Shown here one piece after another: positions 16,537-27,316 of a stretch of DNA of 64,000 bases. The position numbers and the translations under genes were made by a program. Positions within the stretch are counted from its first letter, which is position 1; the number at the start of each line of letters is the position of its first letter. Under the pieces are notes generated by a model that made no database searches, was not told the DNA's origin, and saw only the letters and a list, made by a program, of their open reading frames with translations. The DNA comes from an uncultured Maritimibacter sp. (GTDB lineage: Bacteria; Pseudomonadota; Alphaproteobacteria; Rhodobacterales; Rhodobacteraceae), in the NCBI GenBank assembly GCA_913063035.1, contig CAJXYS010000005.1, positions 1-64,000 of the forward strand, written 5' to 3'.

Positions 16537-18048
16537 GTGGCCCTGACCCCGAGTTACGAGGACTTCGAACGCGGCTACGCGGCCGGACGGAACCAGGTGG
16601 TCTATGCCCGCCTCGCCGCCGATCTCGACACGCCGGTCTCGCTGATGCTGAAGCTCACCCAGGGGCGGAAGGACAGCTTCATCCTGGAGTCGGTGACCGG
16701 CGGCGAGGTGCGCGGGCGGTATTCCATCATCGGGCTGAAACCCGACCTGATCTGGGAATGCCGGGGCGACAGCTCGCGGGTGAACCGCGAGGCGCGGTTC
16801 GACCCGGAGGCCTTCGCACCGGTCGCAGGCGACCCGCTGACCGCGCTGCGGGCGCTCATCGAGGAAAGCCGGATCGACCTGCCCGAAGAGCTGCCGGCGG
16901 CCGCGGCCGGGCTTTTCGGATATCTCGGCTACGACATGATCCGCCTGGTCGAGACGCTGGGCGCGCCGAACCCCGACCCGCTGGACCTGCCGGACGCGAT
17001 GCTGCTGCGCCCCTCGGTGGTGGCGGTGCTCGACGGGGTGAAGGGCGAGGTGACCGTGGTCAGCCCCGCCTGGGCCGGCGCGGGGCTTTCGGCGCGCGCG
17101 GCCTATGCACAGGCGGCCGAACGGGTGATGGACGCGGTGCGCGATCTCGAACGGCTCCCGGCCGGCGAGACCCGCGACCTGGGCGAGACCGCCGAGGTGG
17201 CCCCGCCGGTTTCGAACTTCGCCAAGCCCGATTACCTGGCCGCCGTCGACAAGGCCAAGGATTACATCCGTGCCGGCGACATCTTCCAGGTGGTGCCGAG
17301 CCAGCGCTGGACGCAGGATTTCCCGCTGCCGCCCTTCGCGCTCTACCGCGCGCTCCGGCGCACCAACCCCTCGCCCTTCATGTTCTATTTCAACTTCGGC
17401 GGGTTCCAGGTCGTCGGGGCCAGCCCCGAGATCCTGGTGCGCGTCTTCGGCGGCGAGGTCACGATCCGGCCCATCGCCGGTACCCGCCGCCGCGGCGCCA
17501 CGCCGGAGGAAGACCGGGCGCTCGAAGCCGAGTTGCTGGCCGATGAAAAGGAACGCGCCGAGCACCTGATGCTGCTCGATCTCGGCCGCAACGATGTCGG
17601 CCGGGTGGCCCGGATCGGGACGGTCCGCCCGACGGAGGAATTCGTCGTCGAGCGCTACAGCCACGTCATGCATATCGTGTCGAACGTGGTCGGCGACCTG
17701 GCCGACGACCAGGACGCGCTCTCGGCGCTGCTGGCCGGCCTGCCCGCGGGCACCGTCTCGGGCGCGCCCAAGGTCCGGGCGATGGAGATCATCGACGAGC
17801 TGGAACCCGAGAAGCGCGGCGTCTACGGCGGCGGCGTCGGCTATTTCAGCGCCGGCGGCGACATGGACATGTGCATCGCGCTTCGCACCGCGGTGGTGAA
17901 GGAGCAGAAGCTCTACATCCAGGCCGGTGGCGGCGTCGTCCATGACAGCGACCCGGAGGCCGAGTTCGAGGAAACCGTCAACAAGTCCCGCGCCATCCGC
18001 CGCGCGGCCGAGGATGCCGGACTCTTCGTGCGCGGGGGCGGCCAGTAG
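16537..18048 (+). CDS. trpE: Anthranilate synthase component I
   Basis: A 503-aa chorismate-utilising enzyme; with TrpG it makes anthranilate from chorismate and glutamine. The N-terminal part holds the feedback-control region (F-I-L-E-S-V-T-G-G with G-R-Y-S), so tryptophan inhibition is likely kept. The C-terminal part has chorismate-binding motifs P-I-A-G-T-R-R-R-G, L-M-L-L-D-L-G-R-N-D and G-A-P-K-V-R-A-M. The start codon is GTG. trpGDC lie 2.3 kb downstream, not adjacent. Confidence 0.96.
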   Translation: MALTPSYEDFERGYAAGRNQVVYARLAADLDTPVSLMLKLTQGRKDSFILESVTGGEVRGRYSIIGLKPDLIWECRGDSSRVNREARFDPEAFAPVAGDPLTALRALIEESRIDLPEELPAAAAGLFGYLGYDMIRLVETLGAPNPDPLDLPDAMLLRPSVVAVLDGVKGEVTVVSPAWAGAGLSARAAYAQAAERVMDAVRDLERLPAGETRDLGETAEVAPPVSNFAKPDYLAAVDKAKDYIRAGDIFQVVPSQRWTQDFPLPPFALYRALRRTNPSPFMFYFNFGGFQVVGASPEILVRVFGGEVTIRPIAGTRRRGATPEEDRALEAELLADEKERAEHLMLLDLGRNDVGRVARIGTVRPTEEFVVERYSHVMHIVSNVVGDLADDQDALSALLAGLPAGTVSGAPKVRAMEIIDELEPEKRGVYGGGVGYFSAGGDMDMCIALRTAVVKEQKLYIQAGGGVVHDSDPEAEFEETVNKSRAIRRAAEDAGLFVRGGGQ

Positions 18049-18103
18049 CGGCGCCGTTGCGCCGACCCAGGCCACTGGCTACCATGATCGGGGGAGGCCG
18101 GCG

Positions 18104-18736
18104 ATGGGCGACCGCCAGCATTGGGACAGGGTCTATGACGCGCGCGACGAGACGGCGCTGACCTGGTTCGAGGCCGCGCCGACACTTTCGCACGACCTGG
18201 TCCGACGCCACGTCCGGCCCGGGGACGCGATCCTCGACGTCGGCGGCGGCGCATCCCGGCTGGTCGACGCGCTTCTGGAAGACGGGCTCGGCCCGATCAC
18301 GGTGCTGGATCTTTCGCCCGGCGCACTTGCGGCAAGCCGCGCGCGGCTCGGCCCCCGCGCCGGGTCCGTGACGTGGATTGCGGCTGACATCACCGGCTGG
18401 ACGCCGCCTCGGCGCTATGCACTCTGGCATGACCGGGCCGTGTTCCATTTCCTGACAGCGCCCTCCGACCGCGCGGCCTATGTCGCGACGATGGCGGCGG
18501 CGCTGACGCCTGGCGGGACCGCGATCATCGCCACCTTTGCACTCGATGGTCCGGCGACTTGTTCCGGCTTGCCGGTGTGTCGCTACAGCCCCGAGACACT
18601 CGCCGCCGAGATCGACACCCACGCCCCGGGACGGTTCGTCCCGCTCGGCGCGGCCCGGCACCTGCACCACACGCCCAAGGGCGCCACGCAGGCCTTCCAG
18701 GTCAGCTGGTTCCGCCGCACGGATGCAAGCGCCTAG
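18104..18736 (+). CDS. Class I SAM-dependent methyltransferase, substrate unknown
   Basis: A 210-aa protein with Rossmann motif I I-L-D-V-G-G-G-A-S-R, acidic motif II V-L-D-L-S and post-I features of small-molecule methyltransferases (H-D-R-A-V-F-H-F). It resembles bacterial TPMT-like or UbiE-like proteins, but no substrate is implied by neighbours. GGGGAGG lies before the ATG. Its TAG shares the palindrome CTAG with the stop codon of the converging gene. Confidence 0.75.
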   Translation: MGDRQHWDRVYDARDETALTWFEAAPTLSHDLVRRHVRPGDAILDVGGGASRLVDALLEDGLGPITVLDLSPGALAASRARLGPRAGSVTWIAADITGWTPPRRYALWHDRAVFHFLTAPSDRAAYVATMAAALTPGGTAIIATFALDGPATCSGLPVCRYSPETLAAEIDTHAPGRFVPLGAARHLHHTPKGATQAFQVSWFRRTDASA

Positions 18737-20238
18737 CGCATCAGCCGCAGCACCGCCGAGACCGGCGCCAATTCCACCGTCTCCGCCTCTTCCGACAGAG
18801 CCCATTCGAAGAGCGCGCGGACCGTGTCCGGAAGGGTGCGGCCGACCATGATCACCCAGCCATCCTCGCGCGCCTTGTAGGCCGCGCGGTCAAGGTAGCG
18901 CTTGATCTTCGGGGTGCGCTCGGCCTCGGCATCGAGCATCCGGAACACCGTCGCCGCCGGGACGCCGGCCCGGGCCGCCTTCTTGCGGGTGGTGTTCAGC
19001 CCGTCGTCGAAGGTCAGCAGTCCGTGGCCGGTCTCCTCGAAGCGGGCGATCACGGCCTCGGCCACGGGCGCGGTGCGCTGGAAGCCGTCCTTCGGCCGGT
19101 CGAGCAGCGCCACGCCCCGGTCGATACGCTCGAAGAAGGCCGTAAGCGCCCGGTCGACATCTTCCGGCCCGGCATGCGCCGGCAGCCCGGCCTGCCCCTC
19201 GGGCGTCAGGGCGATCACCTCGAAGCCGGCATCGCGCAGCACCGCGGCCCGCGCCGGCGCATCCGCCCGCGCGGGATCGAGTGCGAAGGTGACCGGGAAG
19301 TTGAACGTCTTGAGCACGTCGATATCCAGCCCGTCTTCCGGCGCATCGACGAGAACCAGCGACATCAGCGGGCGACCCTGAGGGTTCTCGAAGGCGACCG
19401 CGTGACGGCTGAGCGCCCCGAGCGTCGGGCGCACCGGGTCCGCCGGCGCCGCCGTATCTGTCTCGGGCGCGGGAGCCTCGGGCGCCTGCGCCTCTGGCGC
19501 GGGGGGCGCGGCTTCGCTGGCCGCGGTCTCGGCGGCCGGCTCGGCGTCTGGCGCCGCCTCCGTCTGCGCCGCGTCTTCCGCGGGTTGCCCGGCGGGGGCG
19601 GCAGGCGACGGCACGGGCGCCTCCGGCGTCGCGTCGGGCGCGGGTTGCGGCGCGGGTTCTGCCGTTTCCGCCTCTGCCGTTTCCACCTCTTCCCCGGTGA
19701 CGCCGACGCCCGCGGTCTCGGCCGGGGCCTCGGGGGCCGCGTCCTCGTCGGGGGCGGGCGGTTGCGGGACGTCGGGCAACGCGGCCGGGCTGTCATCGCC
19801 CGACGGCATCGGGATCTCGACATCCGGAACCGGAACGCCGAGCGCGCCTTCCGGGATCGCGGGGCCGCTTTCCTCGGCGCGCGGGGCGATCGGGGCGGGT
19901 TCGACCGGTCCCGGCGCCGGCGCCTGGGGCTCGACGCTCTGGACGACCTCGGGCGGGGAGGCCGGCGCAGTATCGGTCACCGGCGGCGCCCCGATCTCGT
20001 CGTCGGGGGCGGCGGGCTGCGCGGCCTCGCCATCGACCGGCAGATCGGGCACGGGCAGCACCGGGTCGGTGTCCGGCTTTTCGCGGTTGAAGGCCGAGCC
20101 GGCCGGCATTTCCATCCGGTCCTGGGCGGGCGCGCCCGACCGTTCCACCGGCGGCGGCGCGAAAAGCGACGCCACGCCGAGGACCAGGATCGAAACGACC
20201 GCGCCCCAGATGAATCCCGATAGCAGGCCCCTGCCCAT
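18733..20238 (-). CDS. Divergent polysaccharide deacetylase family protein (YibQ type)
   Basis: A 501-aa membrane-anchored protein: one N-terminal transmembrane helix (about 10-28), a long low-complexity Ala/Pro/Glu/Asp-rich periplasmic stretch (about 35-270), then a C-terminal YibQ-type deacetylase-like domain (about 285-500) with F-P-V-T-F-A-L-D-P, G-F-E-V-I-A-L-T-P-E-G and L-L-T-F-D-D-G-L-N. The canonical zinc-binding deacetylase triad is not obvious, so enzymatic activity is uncertain. The start at 20238 is fixed by an AGGAGGT ribosome site. It is transcribed opposite to trpG, with a 110-bp shared promoter region. Confidence 0.78.
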   Translation of the reverse strand: MGRGLLSGFIWGAVVSILVLGVASLFAPPPVERSGAPAQDRMEMPAGSAFNREKPDTDPVLPVPDLPVDGEAAQPAAPDDEIGAPPVTDTAPASPPEVVQSVEPQAPAPGPVEPAPIAPRAEESGPAIPEGALGVPVPDVEIPMPSGDDSPAALPDVPQPPAPDEDAAPEAPAETAGVGVTGEEVETAEAETAEPAPQPAPDATPEAPVPSPAAPAGQPAEDAAQTEAAPDAEPAAETAASEAAPPAPEAQAPEAPAPETDTAAPADPVRPTLGALSRHAVAFENPQGRPLMSLVLVDAPEDGLDIDVLKTFNFPVTFALDPARADAPARAAVLRDAGFEVIALTPEGQAGLPAHAGPEDVDRALTAFFERIDRGVALLDRPKDGFQRTAPVAEAVIARFEETGHGLLTFDDGLNTTRKKAARAGVPAATVFRMLDAEAERTPKIKRYLDRAAYKAREDGWVIMVGRTLPDTVRALFEWALSEEAETVELAPVSAVLRLMR

Positions 20239-20348
20239 GTCATACCTCCTATATGCCCGCAGGTCGCCCTTGACCACCGCCTGCGGCTCTGAGCATTTAT
20301 AGCCCGACACACCGCCGGGTTCACCCCTAATTAGGCGAAAGGGCCGCG

Positions 20349-20930
20349 ATGCTGCTTCTGATCGACAACTACGACAGTTTCACCTGGAACCTCGTCCATT
20401 ACCTGGGCGAGCTCGGGGCCGACGTCGTGGTGCGCCGCAACGACACGCTGACCGCGTCGGAGGCTCTGGCGATGAACCCTGCCGGCATCGTGCTCTCGCC
20501 CGGGCCCTGCGACCCGGACCAGGCCGGGATCTGCCTCGAGCTGACCGCCGCGGCGGCCGAGTCTGCGGTGCCCCTGCTGGGCGTCTGCCTCGGCCACCAG
20601 ACCATCGGCCAGGCCTTCGGCGGTCGCGTGGTGCGCGCCGGAGAGATCGTGCATGGAAAGCTCGGCACCATCCGCCACGCCGGGCGCGGCGTCTTCGCCG
20701 GGCTGCCCTCGCCGTTGCTGGCGACGCGCTACCACTCGCTGATCGTGGACCGCGACAGCCTGCCCGAGACGCTGGAGATCACCGCCGAGCTGGACGACGG
20801 CACGATCATGGGTCTGCGCCACCGCAACCTGCCGATCGAGGGCGTTCAGTTCCACCCCGAAAGCATCCGGTCGGAACATGGCCACGCGATGCTGCGGAAT
20901 TTCCTGGACATGGTGAAGGTGCCCGCATGA
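20349..20930 (+). CDS. trpG: Anthranilate synthase glutamine amidotransferase component II
   Basis: A 193-aa class I amidotransferase supplying ammonia to TrpE. The catalytic triad is C80 (G-V-C-L-G-H-Q), H169 and E171 (Q-F-H-P-E-S); the oxyanion loop is S-P-G-P. It begins trpG-trpD-trpC-moaC-moeA, in which neighbours overlap or nearly touch. No tryptophan-rich leader peptide is seen upstream. Confidence 0.96.
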   Translation: MLLLIDNYDSFTWNLVHYLGELGADVVVRRNDTLTASEALAMNPAGIVLSPGPCDPDQAGICLELTAAAAESAVPLLGVCLGHQTIGQAFGGRVVRAGEIVHGKLGTIRHAGRGVFAGLPSPLLATRYHSLIVDRDSLPETLEITAELDDGTIMGLRHRNLPIEGVQFHPESIRSEHGHAMLRNFLDMVKVPA

Positions 20931-21946
20931 CAGAGCGGCTGAAACCGCTGATCGCCGCCGCGGTCGAGCGCCCGCTGTCGCGCGCCGAGGCCGAGGACGC
21001 CTTCGCCATCCTGTTCGAGGGTGACGCGACGCCGAGCCAGATGGGCGGTTTCCTGATGACGCTGCGCACCCGCGGCGAGACGGTCGAGGAATACGCCGCC
21101 GCCGCCAGCGTGATGCGCGCCAAGTGCAACGCCGTCCGCGCCCCAGAGGGCGCGATGGACATCGTCGGAACCGGCGGCGACGGCAAGGGCACGCTCAACA
21201 TTTCCACCGCGACGGCCTTCGTGGTCGCCGGTGCGGGCGTCGTCGTGGCCAAGCACGGCAACCGCAACCTGAGTTCCAAGTCGGGGGCCGCCGACGCGCT
21301 GGCGCAGCTGGGCATCGAGGTGATGGTCGGCCCCGACATCGTCGAGAAGGCGCTGGCCGGGGTCGGGATCGGGTTCATGATGGCGCCGATGCATCACCCG
21401 GCGATCCGGTTCGTCATGCCCACCCGGCAGGAACTCGGCACGCGCACGATCTTCAACATTCTCGGCCCGCTGACCAACCCGGCGGGCGTCAAGCGCCAGC
21501 TTACCGGGGCCTTCTCGCGCGAGATGCTGCGCCCGATGGCCGAGACGCTGGCCGCGCTCGGCGCCGAGGCCGCCTGGCTCGTTCATGGCGCGGACGGCAC
21601 CGACGAGATCTCGATCGCGGGCGAGACCCATGTCGTCGCGCTGGACGACGGCAAGATCACCGAGTTCACCGTCACGCCCGAGGATGCGGGCCTGCCGCGC
21701 CATTCCTTCGACGCGATCCTTGGCGGCACGCCCGCGGAAAACGGCGCAGCCTTCCGCGCGCTTCTCGACGGGGCGGGCTCGGCCTATCGTGACGCGGTTC
21801 TCCTGAACGCGGCCGCGGCCCTCCTGGTGGCCGGTCGAGTGAATGCCCTTGTCGAAGGTGTTGAACTGGCGCGGGAAAGCATCGACAGTGGTGCGGCGCG
21901 GGCGAAGGTGCGCGCGCTGGCGGAACTGACACAGGCGGCGCAATGA
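20927..21946 (+). CDS. trpD: Anthranilate phosphoribosyltransferase
   Basis: A 339-aa enzyme transferring phosphoribose from PRPP to anthranilate. Motifs: G-T-G-G-D-G (PRPP/Mg), [12 protein letters not shown], and N-P-A-G. Its ATG overlaps the trpG stop by 4 nt, giving translational coupling. Full family length. Confidence 0.97.
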   Translation: MTERLKPLIAAAVERPLSRAEAEDAFAILFEGDATPSQMGGFLMTLRTRGETVEEYAAAASVMRAKCNAVRAPEGAMDIVGTGGDGKGTLNISTATAFVVAGAGVVVAKHGNRNLSSKSGAADALAQLGIEVMVGPDIVEKALAGVGIGFMMAPMHHPAIRFVMPTRQELGTRTIFNILGPLTNPAGVKRQLTGAFSREMLRPMAETLAALGAEAAWLVHGADGTDEISIAGETHVVALDDGKITEFTVTPEDAGLPRHSFDAILGGTPAENGAAFRALLDGAGSAYRDAVLLNAAAALLVAGRVNALVEGVELARESIDSGAARAKVRALAELTQAAQ

Positions 21947-22752
21947 CCAGCAGCATTCTCGAGAAGATCCGGGCCTACAAGCTCGAAGACGTGGCCGCGC
22001 GCAAGGCGGCGCGCCCGCTCGACAGCGTCGAGGACGACGCGCGGCAGGCAGACGCACCGCGCGGCTTCGCGGCGGCGCTGACGGCCGCCAGCACCGCCGG
22101 CTACGGTCTGATCGCCGAGATCAAGAAGGCCAGCCCGTCCAAGGGGCTCATCCGGGCCGATTTCGACCCGCCGGCGCTGGCCCGCGCCTATGCCGAAGGC
22201 GGCGCGGCCTGCCTGTCGGTGCTGACCGACGGGCCGTCCTTCCAGGGGGCCGACGACGACCTCGTGGCCGCGCGGGCGGCGGTCGACCTGCCCGTTCTGC
22301 GCAAGGATTTCCTCTACGATCCCTACCAGGTGGTCGAGTCCCGCGCGCTTGGCGCGGACTGCATCCTGATCATCATGGCCTCGGTCTCCGACGCCCAGGC
22401 GGGCGAGCTCGAGGCCGCGGCGATCGCCTGGGGCATGGACGTGCTGATCGAGGTGCATGACCGCGCGGAACTGGAACGCGCCGAGGCGCTGAAATCAAGT
22501 CTTATCGGGATAAATAATCGCGATCTCAACACGTTCGAGACCAACCTTGATACGACCCGCACGCTGGCGCGGCTGGTGCCCGAGGATCGCATGATCGTGG
22601 CCGAGTCCGGCCTCTACGGCCCCGGGGACCTTGCGGATCTCGCCCGCTACGGCGCCCGGTGCTTCCTCGTCGGCGAGAGCCTGATGCGCGAGGACGACGT
22701 CGCCGCGGCCACCCGCCGGCTGCTGGCGAACCCGGCCGGCGCGGGGCACTGA
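21943..22752 (+). CDS. trpC: Indole-3-glycerol phosphate synthase
   Basis: A 269-aa TIM-barrel enzyme making indole-3-glycerol phosphate. The signature [12 protein letters not shown] has the catalytic lysines, with [13 protein letters not shown] and V-A-E-S-G later. It overlaps trpD by 4 nt. trpF, trpB and trpA are not in this window. Confidence 0.97.
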   Translation: MTSSILEKIRAYKLEDVAARKAARPLDSVEDDARQADAPRGFAAALTAASTAGYGLIAEIKKASPSKGLIRADFDPPALARAYAEGGAACLSVLTDGPSFQGADDDLVAARAAVDLPVLRKDFLYDPYQVVESRALGADCILIIMASVSDAQAGELEAAAIAWGMDVLIEVHDRAELERAEALKSSLIGINNRDLNTFETNLDTTRTLARLVPEDRMIVAESGLYGPGDLADLARYGARCFLVGESLMREDDVAAATRRLLANPAGAGH

Positions 22753-22754
22753 CG

Positions 22755-23234
22755 ATGCCGAAGCTGACGCATTTCGACGAAAGCGGCGCCGCCCACATGG
22801 TGGACGTCTCGGAAAAGCCGGTGACCGATCGCACCGCAGTAGCCGAAGGCTGCATCAGGATGCAGCCCGAAACCCTTGATTTCATTGTCGAAGGCCGCGC
22901 GAAAAAGGGCGACGTCCTGGCCGTCGCCCGGCTGGCCGGCATCATGGGCGCCAAGAAGACCGCGGAGCTGATCCCGCTCTGTCATCCGCTGCCCATGACC
23001 AAGGTCGCGCTCGACCTGGTGCCGGATGCCGCGCTGCCGGGCGTACGGATCACCGCAACGGTCAAGACATCCGGCCAGACCGGGGTCGAGATGGAGGCGC
23101 TGACGGCGGTCTCCACCGCCGCGCTGACCGTCTATGACATGGTCAAGGCGGCCGACAAGGCCATGGTGATCGGAGAGATCCGCCTGACCCTGAAAGAAGG
23201 CGGAAAATCGGGCCGTTACGAGGCGTCGCGATGA
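22755..23234 (+). CDS. moaC: Cyclic pyranopterin monophosphate synthase
   Basis: A 159-aa molybdenum-cofactor enzyme that, after MoaA, forms cPMP from GTP. Conserved [14 protein letters not shown] and [10 protein letters not shown] hold the active-site Lys/His/Asp residues. It starts 2 nt after trpC and overlaps moeA by 4 nt. Molybdenum cofactor is needed by SoxC in this genome. Confidence 0.96.
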   Translation: MPKLTHFDESGAAHMVDVSEKPVTDRTAVAEGCIRMQPETLDFIVEGRAKKGDVLAVARLAGIMGAKKTAELIPLCHPLPMTKVALDLVPDAALPGVRITATVKTSGQTGVEMEALTAVSTAALTVYDMVKAADKAMVIGEIRLTLKEGGKSGRYEASR

Positions 23235-24418
23235 TCCCCACGGCGACGGCGCTGGCGCATGTGCTGGATCTTTGCGCCCCCGTCGGAACCGAAACGGTGG
23301 CGCTGGCCGACGCCGCCGGGCGCGTCCTGGCGACCCCCCGTCAGGCCCGCCGTACCCAGCCGCCCTTCCCGGCCGCCGCGATGGACGGCTACGCCCTCGC
23401 CGGTGCCGCGGCGAAGCCGGGCGCATGCTTTACCGTGATCGGGGAATCCGCGGCGGGGCATGGCTTCGCCAGGCGGGTGGGCGCTGGCGAAACGGTCCGC
23501 ATCTTTACCGGTGCGCCGGTACCCGAGGGGGCCGACCGGGTCGTGATCCAGGAAGACACCAGCCGCGACGGCGACCAGATCACGCTGCGGGACGGGCTGG
23601 ATGCCAAGAGCCATATCCGCCCGGCCGGCGACGATTTCGCCGAGGGCACCGCGCTGGCGGCGCCGCGGCGCCTGACGCCCGCCGACATCGCCCTGCTCGC
23701 CGCGATGAATCACGCCGAGCTGCCGGTTCGGCGCCGTCCGGAAATCGCCCTGATCGCCACCGGCGACGAGCTGGTGATGCCCGGCGAGTCCCCAGGTCCC
23801 GACCAGATCATCGCCTCGAACAGTTTCGGGCTGAAGGCGCTGCTGGAAGCCCAGGGCGCCGAGGTGCGGCTTCTGCCGATCGCGCGCGACCGGGTGGACT
23901 CGCTGCACACCGTCTTCGATCTCGCGGCCGGGGCCGACATGATCGTGACGATCGGCGGCGCGTCGGTGGGCGAGCACGACCTGGTGCAGGCCGCCGCGGG
24001 CGACAAGGGGCTGGCGCTGGATTTCTACAAGGTCGCGATGCGCCCCGGCAAGCCGCTGATGGCCGGTCGGCTGGCCGGAACGCCCATGGTTGGCCTGCCG
24101 GGTAATCCCGTTTCCGCAATGGTTTGTGGTCATATCTTCATGCGGCCTGCCATCGACGCCCTGCTGGGTCTGCCCGCCGGCGCCCTACCGCGCGAGACCC
24201 TGCCGCTGACCTGCGACCTCCTCGGCCCGAACGGCCCGCGGGAGCACTACATGCGCGCCCGGATCGAACCCGGCCCCGACGGCGAAACGGTGCGGCCGTT
24301 CGACCGCCAGGACAGCGGGCTTCTGTCGGTGCTGGCCGCGGCCAACGCGTTGGCGGTCCGCGCGCCGGGCGACGGCGCGCGCAGCGCGGGCGACGAGATC
24401 GAGATCATCCGTCTCTGA
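23231..24418 (+). CDS. moeA: Molybdopterin molybdenumtransferase
   Basis: A 395-aa MoeA inserting molybdate into adenylylated molybdopterin. N-terminal A-M-D-G-Y-A-L; the MPT-binding domain contains [16 protein letters not shown] and [10 protein letters not shown]. It is last of the trpGDC-moaC-moeA series, coupled to moaC by overlap. Full length. Confidence 0.96.
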   Translation: MIPTATALAHVLDLCAPVGTETVALADAAGRVLATPRQARRTQPPFPAAAMDGYALAGAAAKPGACFTVIGESAAGHGFARRVGAGETVRIFTGAPVPEGADRVVIQEDTSRDGDQITLRDGLDAKSHIRPAGDDFAEGTALAAPRRLTPADIALLAAMNHAELPVRRRPEIALIATGDELVMPGESPGPDQIIASNSFGLKALLEAQGAEVRLLPIARDRVDSLHTVFDLAAGADMIVTIGGASVGEHDLVQAAAGDKGLALDFYKVAMRPGKPLMAGRLAGTPMVGLPGNPVSAMVCGHIFMRPAIDALLGLPAGALPRETLPLTCDLLGPNGPREHYMRARIEPGPDGETVRPFDRQDSGLLSVLAAANALAVRAPGDGARSAGDEIEIIRL

Positions 24419-24428
24419 CCGGAACGCC

Positions 24429-24457
24429 TTGACACAAAACGAGAACACAAGTAGAAC
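24429..24457 (+). promoter_or_regulatory. lexA promoter with overlapping SOS box
   Basis: The -35 hexamer TTGACA (24429-24434) and -10 TAGAAC (24452-24457) are 17 nt apart. GAAC-N7-GAAC at 24443-24457 is an exact alphaproteobacterial LexA box on the opposite strand (GTTC-N7-GTTC) and covers the spacer and -10. This predicts LexA autorepression. Confidence 0.9.
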
Positions 24458-24514
24458 TCCGGGTCAAGGAAGGTCGGGGCGCCGGGCCCCGCACCAGGGC
24501 GGAGGATCGGTTTC

Positions 24515-25207
24515 ATGCTGACGAAAAAGCAGCGCGAACTCCTTGAATTCATTCACAAGCGGCTTCAGAAAGACGGTGTGCCGCCATCTTTCGACGAGAT
24601 GAAGGAGGCGCTGGACCTGCGCTCCAAGTCCGGGATCCACCGGCTGATCACCGCGCTCGAGGAACGGGGCTTCATCAACCGCCTCGCCCACCGGGCCCGC
24701 GCGATCGAGATCGTCAAGCTGCCCGACGCGATGGAACCCCAGGGCTTCGCGCCCCGCGTGATCGAGGGCGATGGCGGCGTGGCCAACCGCCCCGAAACCG
24801 CGATGACGGTCGACCCTGTGCACGCGCTGGACCTGCCCGTGATGGGGCGCATCGCCGCCGGCACGCCGATCGAGGCGATCAGCCATGCCTCGCACCACGT
24901 GGCGGTGCCGGGCGCGATGCTGGGGAGTTCCGGCCACCACTACGCGCTGGAGGTCAAGGGCGACTCGATGATCGAGGCCGGGATCAACGACGGCGACATC
25001 GTGGTGATCCGCGAACAGGACAGCGCCGAGAACGGCGAGATCGTCGTGGCGCTGGTCGAGGGCGAGGAGGCGACGCTCAAGCGGCTCCGCCGCAAGGGCG
25101 ACATGATCGCGCTCGAGGCCGAGAACCCGGCCTACGAGACCCGCGTCTACCGCGCCGACCAGGTGGCGGTGCAGGGCCGGCTGGTCGGGCTGATCCGCAG
25201 CTACTGA
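24515..25207 (+). CDS. lexA: LexA SOS repressor
   Basis: A 230-aa repressor with an N-terminal winged helix (1-65; recognition region [11 protein letters not shown]) and C-terminal S24 autoprotease domain. Cleavage bond A115-G116 (R-I-A-A-G-T-P), catalytic S151 (G-D-S-M-I) and K189 (A-T-L-K-R). A SOS box lies in its promoter. It converges on comEC with 3 bp between stop codons. Confidence 0.97.
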   Translation: MLTKKQRELLEFIHKRLQKDGVPPSFDEMKEALDLRSKSGIHRLITALEERGFINRLAHRARAIEIVKLPDAMEPQGFAPRVIEGDGGVANRPETAMTVDPVHALDLPVMGRIAAGTPIEAISHASHHVAVPGAMLGSSGHHYALEVKGDSMIEAGINDGDIVVIREQDSAENGEIVVALVEGEEATLKRLRRKGDMIALEAENPAYETRVYRADQVAVQGRLVGLIRSY

Positions 25208-25210
25208 CGC

Positions 25211-27250
25211 CTACCGCGTCCAGAGCCGCGCGCCGGTCACCTGGCGGGCGCCGGTGATGCGGGGGCCGTCCGGCCCCGGTCGGATCGCGACCGCGCCCAG
25301 GCGACGCAGGGTCTCCCGGTCGATGACCTGGCAGGACGCGGCCCCGGCATCGGCCTCGGGGGCGATCACGAGGGCATGCGCGCGGCACGCCGCGTCGACG
25401 GCGCCGGCCTCCGCCCGGCCGGTGACGAAGCCGATCCCGGGCAGCTCCGGCCGGGTCCGCGCCGCGGCCACGGCCTGCAGCGCCGGATCGCCGTCATTCT
25501 CGAGCCAGCTGAGCGCGACGAACCCGGCGCCCCGCTCGCGGTTCAGCGCCCGGCCCTGCGTGCCCATCACGCCGACAAGCCGCCCGTCATCCGAGACCAG
25601 CACGAGCGGGCGCTCCGCCCCGATCCAGAGCGCCGCCGCAGCCAGGATCGCAGCCCCCCCCGTCATCCGCGCCGACCCGCGCCAGAGCGTCAGGACCAGT
25701 GCCCCCCCGGCCAGCAGGGGCAGCACCGCGCCGGGCGGCGTCACCACCTGGCGCACCGCGCCCTCGAACCCGGCGACGTGATGCGCGACACCGAGGATCC
25801 AGTCGATTCCGGCCGCCATCGCCGCGAAGGCCGGACCGGCCAGCCCGAGCGGCCAGAGCAACAGCCCCGCGACCGCCGCCGGCATGACCAGCGCCCCCAT
25901 CACCGGCACCGAGGCGAGGTTCGCGATCAGCCCGTAATGCGACATCTGGTTGAAGTGAAACGCGCCCACCGGCGCCGTCGCCGCACCGGCCACCGCCGAG
26001 GAGATCAGCACCCCGACCGGCCAGCGCGCCCAGCGTGGCAGGCGGGCCGGGCGCCCCGCGCGGCGCCGCGCCTGCGTCGCGTCCCGGATCGCGCCGAAGA
26101 CCATCACCAGCGCGGTCGTCGCGGCGAAGGACATCTGGAAGCCCGGGCCGACGAGGCTCTCGGGCCTGAGGCAGAGCACGATCACCGCCGCGACCGCGAC
26201 CGCGCGCAGCGTCAGCGCCCGCCGGTCCAAGAGGACCGCGCCGAGCACCACCGCCGCCATGACGAAGGCGCGTTCCGTCGCGACGCTCGCCCCCGAGAGC
26301 ACCAGATAGGCCAGCCCCGCGGGCAGCGCGGCTGCCGCGGCCAGCTTCTTGCCCGAAACCCGCAGCGCCAGCCGCGGCACCAGCGCCACGCCGGCCCGCA
26401 CCGCGCCGAAGACCAGCCCGGTCAGCAGCCCCATGTGCAACCCCGAGATCGCCAGCAGATGCGCGAGGTTCGAGGCCCGCAGATCCTCGAGCACCGCGCG
26501 GCTCACGCCTGACCGGTCACCCACCAGGATCGCCGCGGCGATCGCCCCCGCCTGCCCCGGCATCTCGGCCCGGAGCGCGGCCGCCAGCCGCATCCGGAGG
26601 GCAAGGACCGCCTGTGCCGGCCCGCCCGCGGCCGGGGCGATGGCCAGCATCGGCGTGCGCGCATAGCCCACCGCGCCGAGGCCGGCGAACCAGGCGTTGC
26701 GCTGGAAATCGAAACCGCCGGGTTCCACCGGGCCCGCGGGCGGCGAGAGATGCGCGGTGACCATGACCCGCAGCCCCGGACCGGGCGGATCCTCGGCAGC
26801 GGCGCCGTGCAGCGCGACCCGGACCCGGCCCGGCAGCTCCGCCGTTTCGACACGGCTGAGCACCACCCGGTCGAGCGTCACCCGCGGCGCGTCCGAGACC
26901 GACCGGTCGAGCGCGACGACGCGCCCTTCCACCGGCCCGTAATAGCGGAAATCGAGCACCGGCGCGGCCACCATATGCGCCCGTGCCCCGGCCAGGCAGA
27001 TCCCCGCCAGAACCAGCGCCGCCGCGCCGGGCAGCGGCGCCCAGGCGCCCGGCCAGCGCCAGGCGATCAGCGCAAGCACCGCGGCCGCCCCGGCCGCGCC
27101 GGCGAAATGCGCGGGCCCCGGCTCCCAGCGCAGCTGGAAATAGATCCCGATCCCCGCGGCCAGCATGACCGGCACCCACAGGAACAGCCGCCCGCGCTGC
27201 GCCAGCAGGGCGGCCGCGACAAGGCGGAAAGGCGCGAGGCTTGTGTCCAT
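25211..27250 (-). CDS. comEC: ComEC/Rec2-family DNA-uptake channel
   Basis: A 679-aa polytopic membrane protein: DUF4131-like N-terminal region, then the ComEC competence domain with [11 protein letters not shown] and about ten membrane segments, and a soluble C-terminal tail of about 130 residues without a recognisable H-x-H-x-D-H metallo-beta-lactamase site. In Rhodobacter capsulatus comEC is required for uptake of DNA delivered by gene transfer agents. Neighbouring lexA and gltX form a common Rhodobacterales order. Confidence 0.88.
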   Translation of the reverse strand: MDTSLAPFRLVAAALLAQRGRLFLWVPVMLAAGIGIYFQLRWEPGPAHFAGAAGAAAVLALIAWRWPGAWAPLPGAAALVLAGICLAGARAHMVAAPVLDFRYYGPVEGRVVALDRSVSDAPRVTLDRVVLSRVETAELPGRVRVALHGAAAEDPPGPGLRVMVTAHLSPPAGPVEPGGFDFQRNAWFAGLGAVGYARTPMLAIAPAAGGPAQAVLALRMRLAAALRAEMPGQAGAIAAAILVGDRSGVSRAVLEDLRASNLAHLLAISGLHMGLLTGLVFGAVRAGVALVPRLALRVSGKKLAAAAALPAGLAYLVLSGASVATERAFVMAAVVLGAVLLDRRALTLRAVAVAAVIVLCLRPESLVGPGFQMSFAATTALVMVFGAIRDATQARRRAGRPARLPRWARWPVGVLISSAVAGAATAPVGAFHFNQMSHYGLIANLASVPVMGALVMPAAVAGLLLWPLGLAGPAFAAMAAGIDWILGVAHHVAGFEGAVRQVVTPPGAVLPLLAGGALVLTLWRGSARMTGGAAILAAAALWIGAERPLVLVSDDGRLVGVMGTQGRALNRERGAGFVALSWLENDGDPALQAVAAARTRPELPGIGFVTGRAEAGAVDAACRAHALVIAPEADAGAASCQVIDRETLRRLGAVAIRPGPDGPRITGARQVTGARLWTR

Positions 27251-27316
27251 GCCGGTGATTGCCTAAACAGCGCCAGACGCTATCTCCCGCATGGTTTCCA
27301 GAAGGTTAACGCCCGC

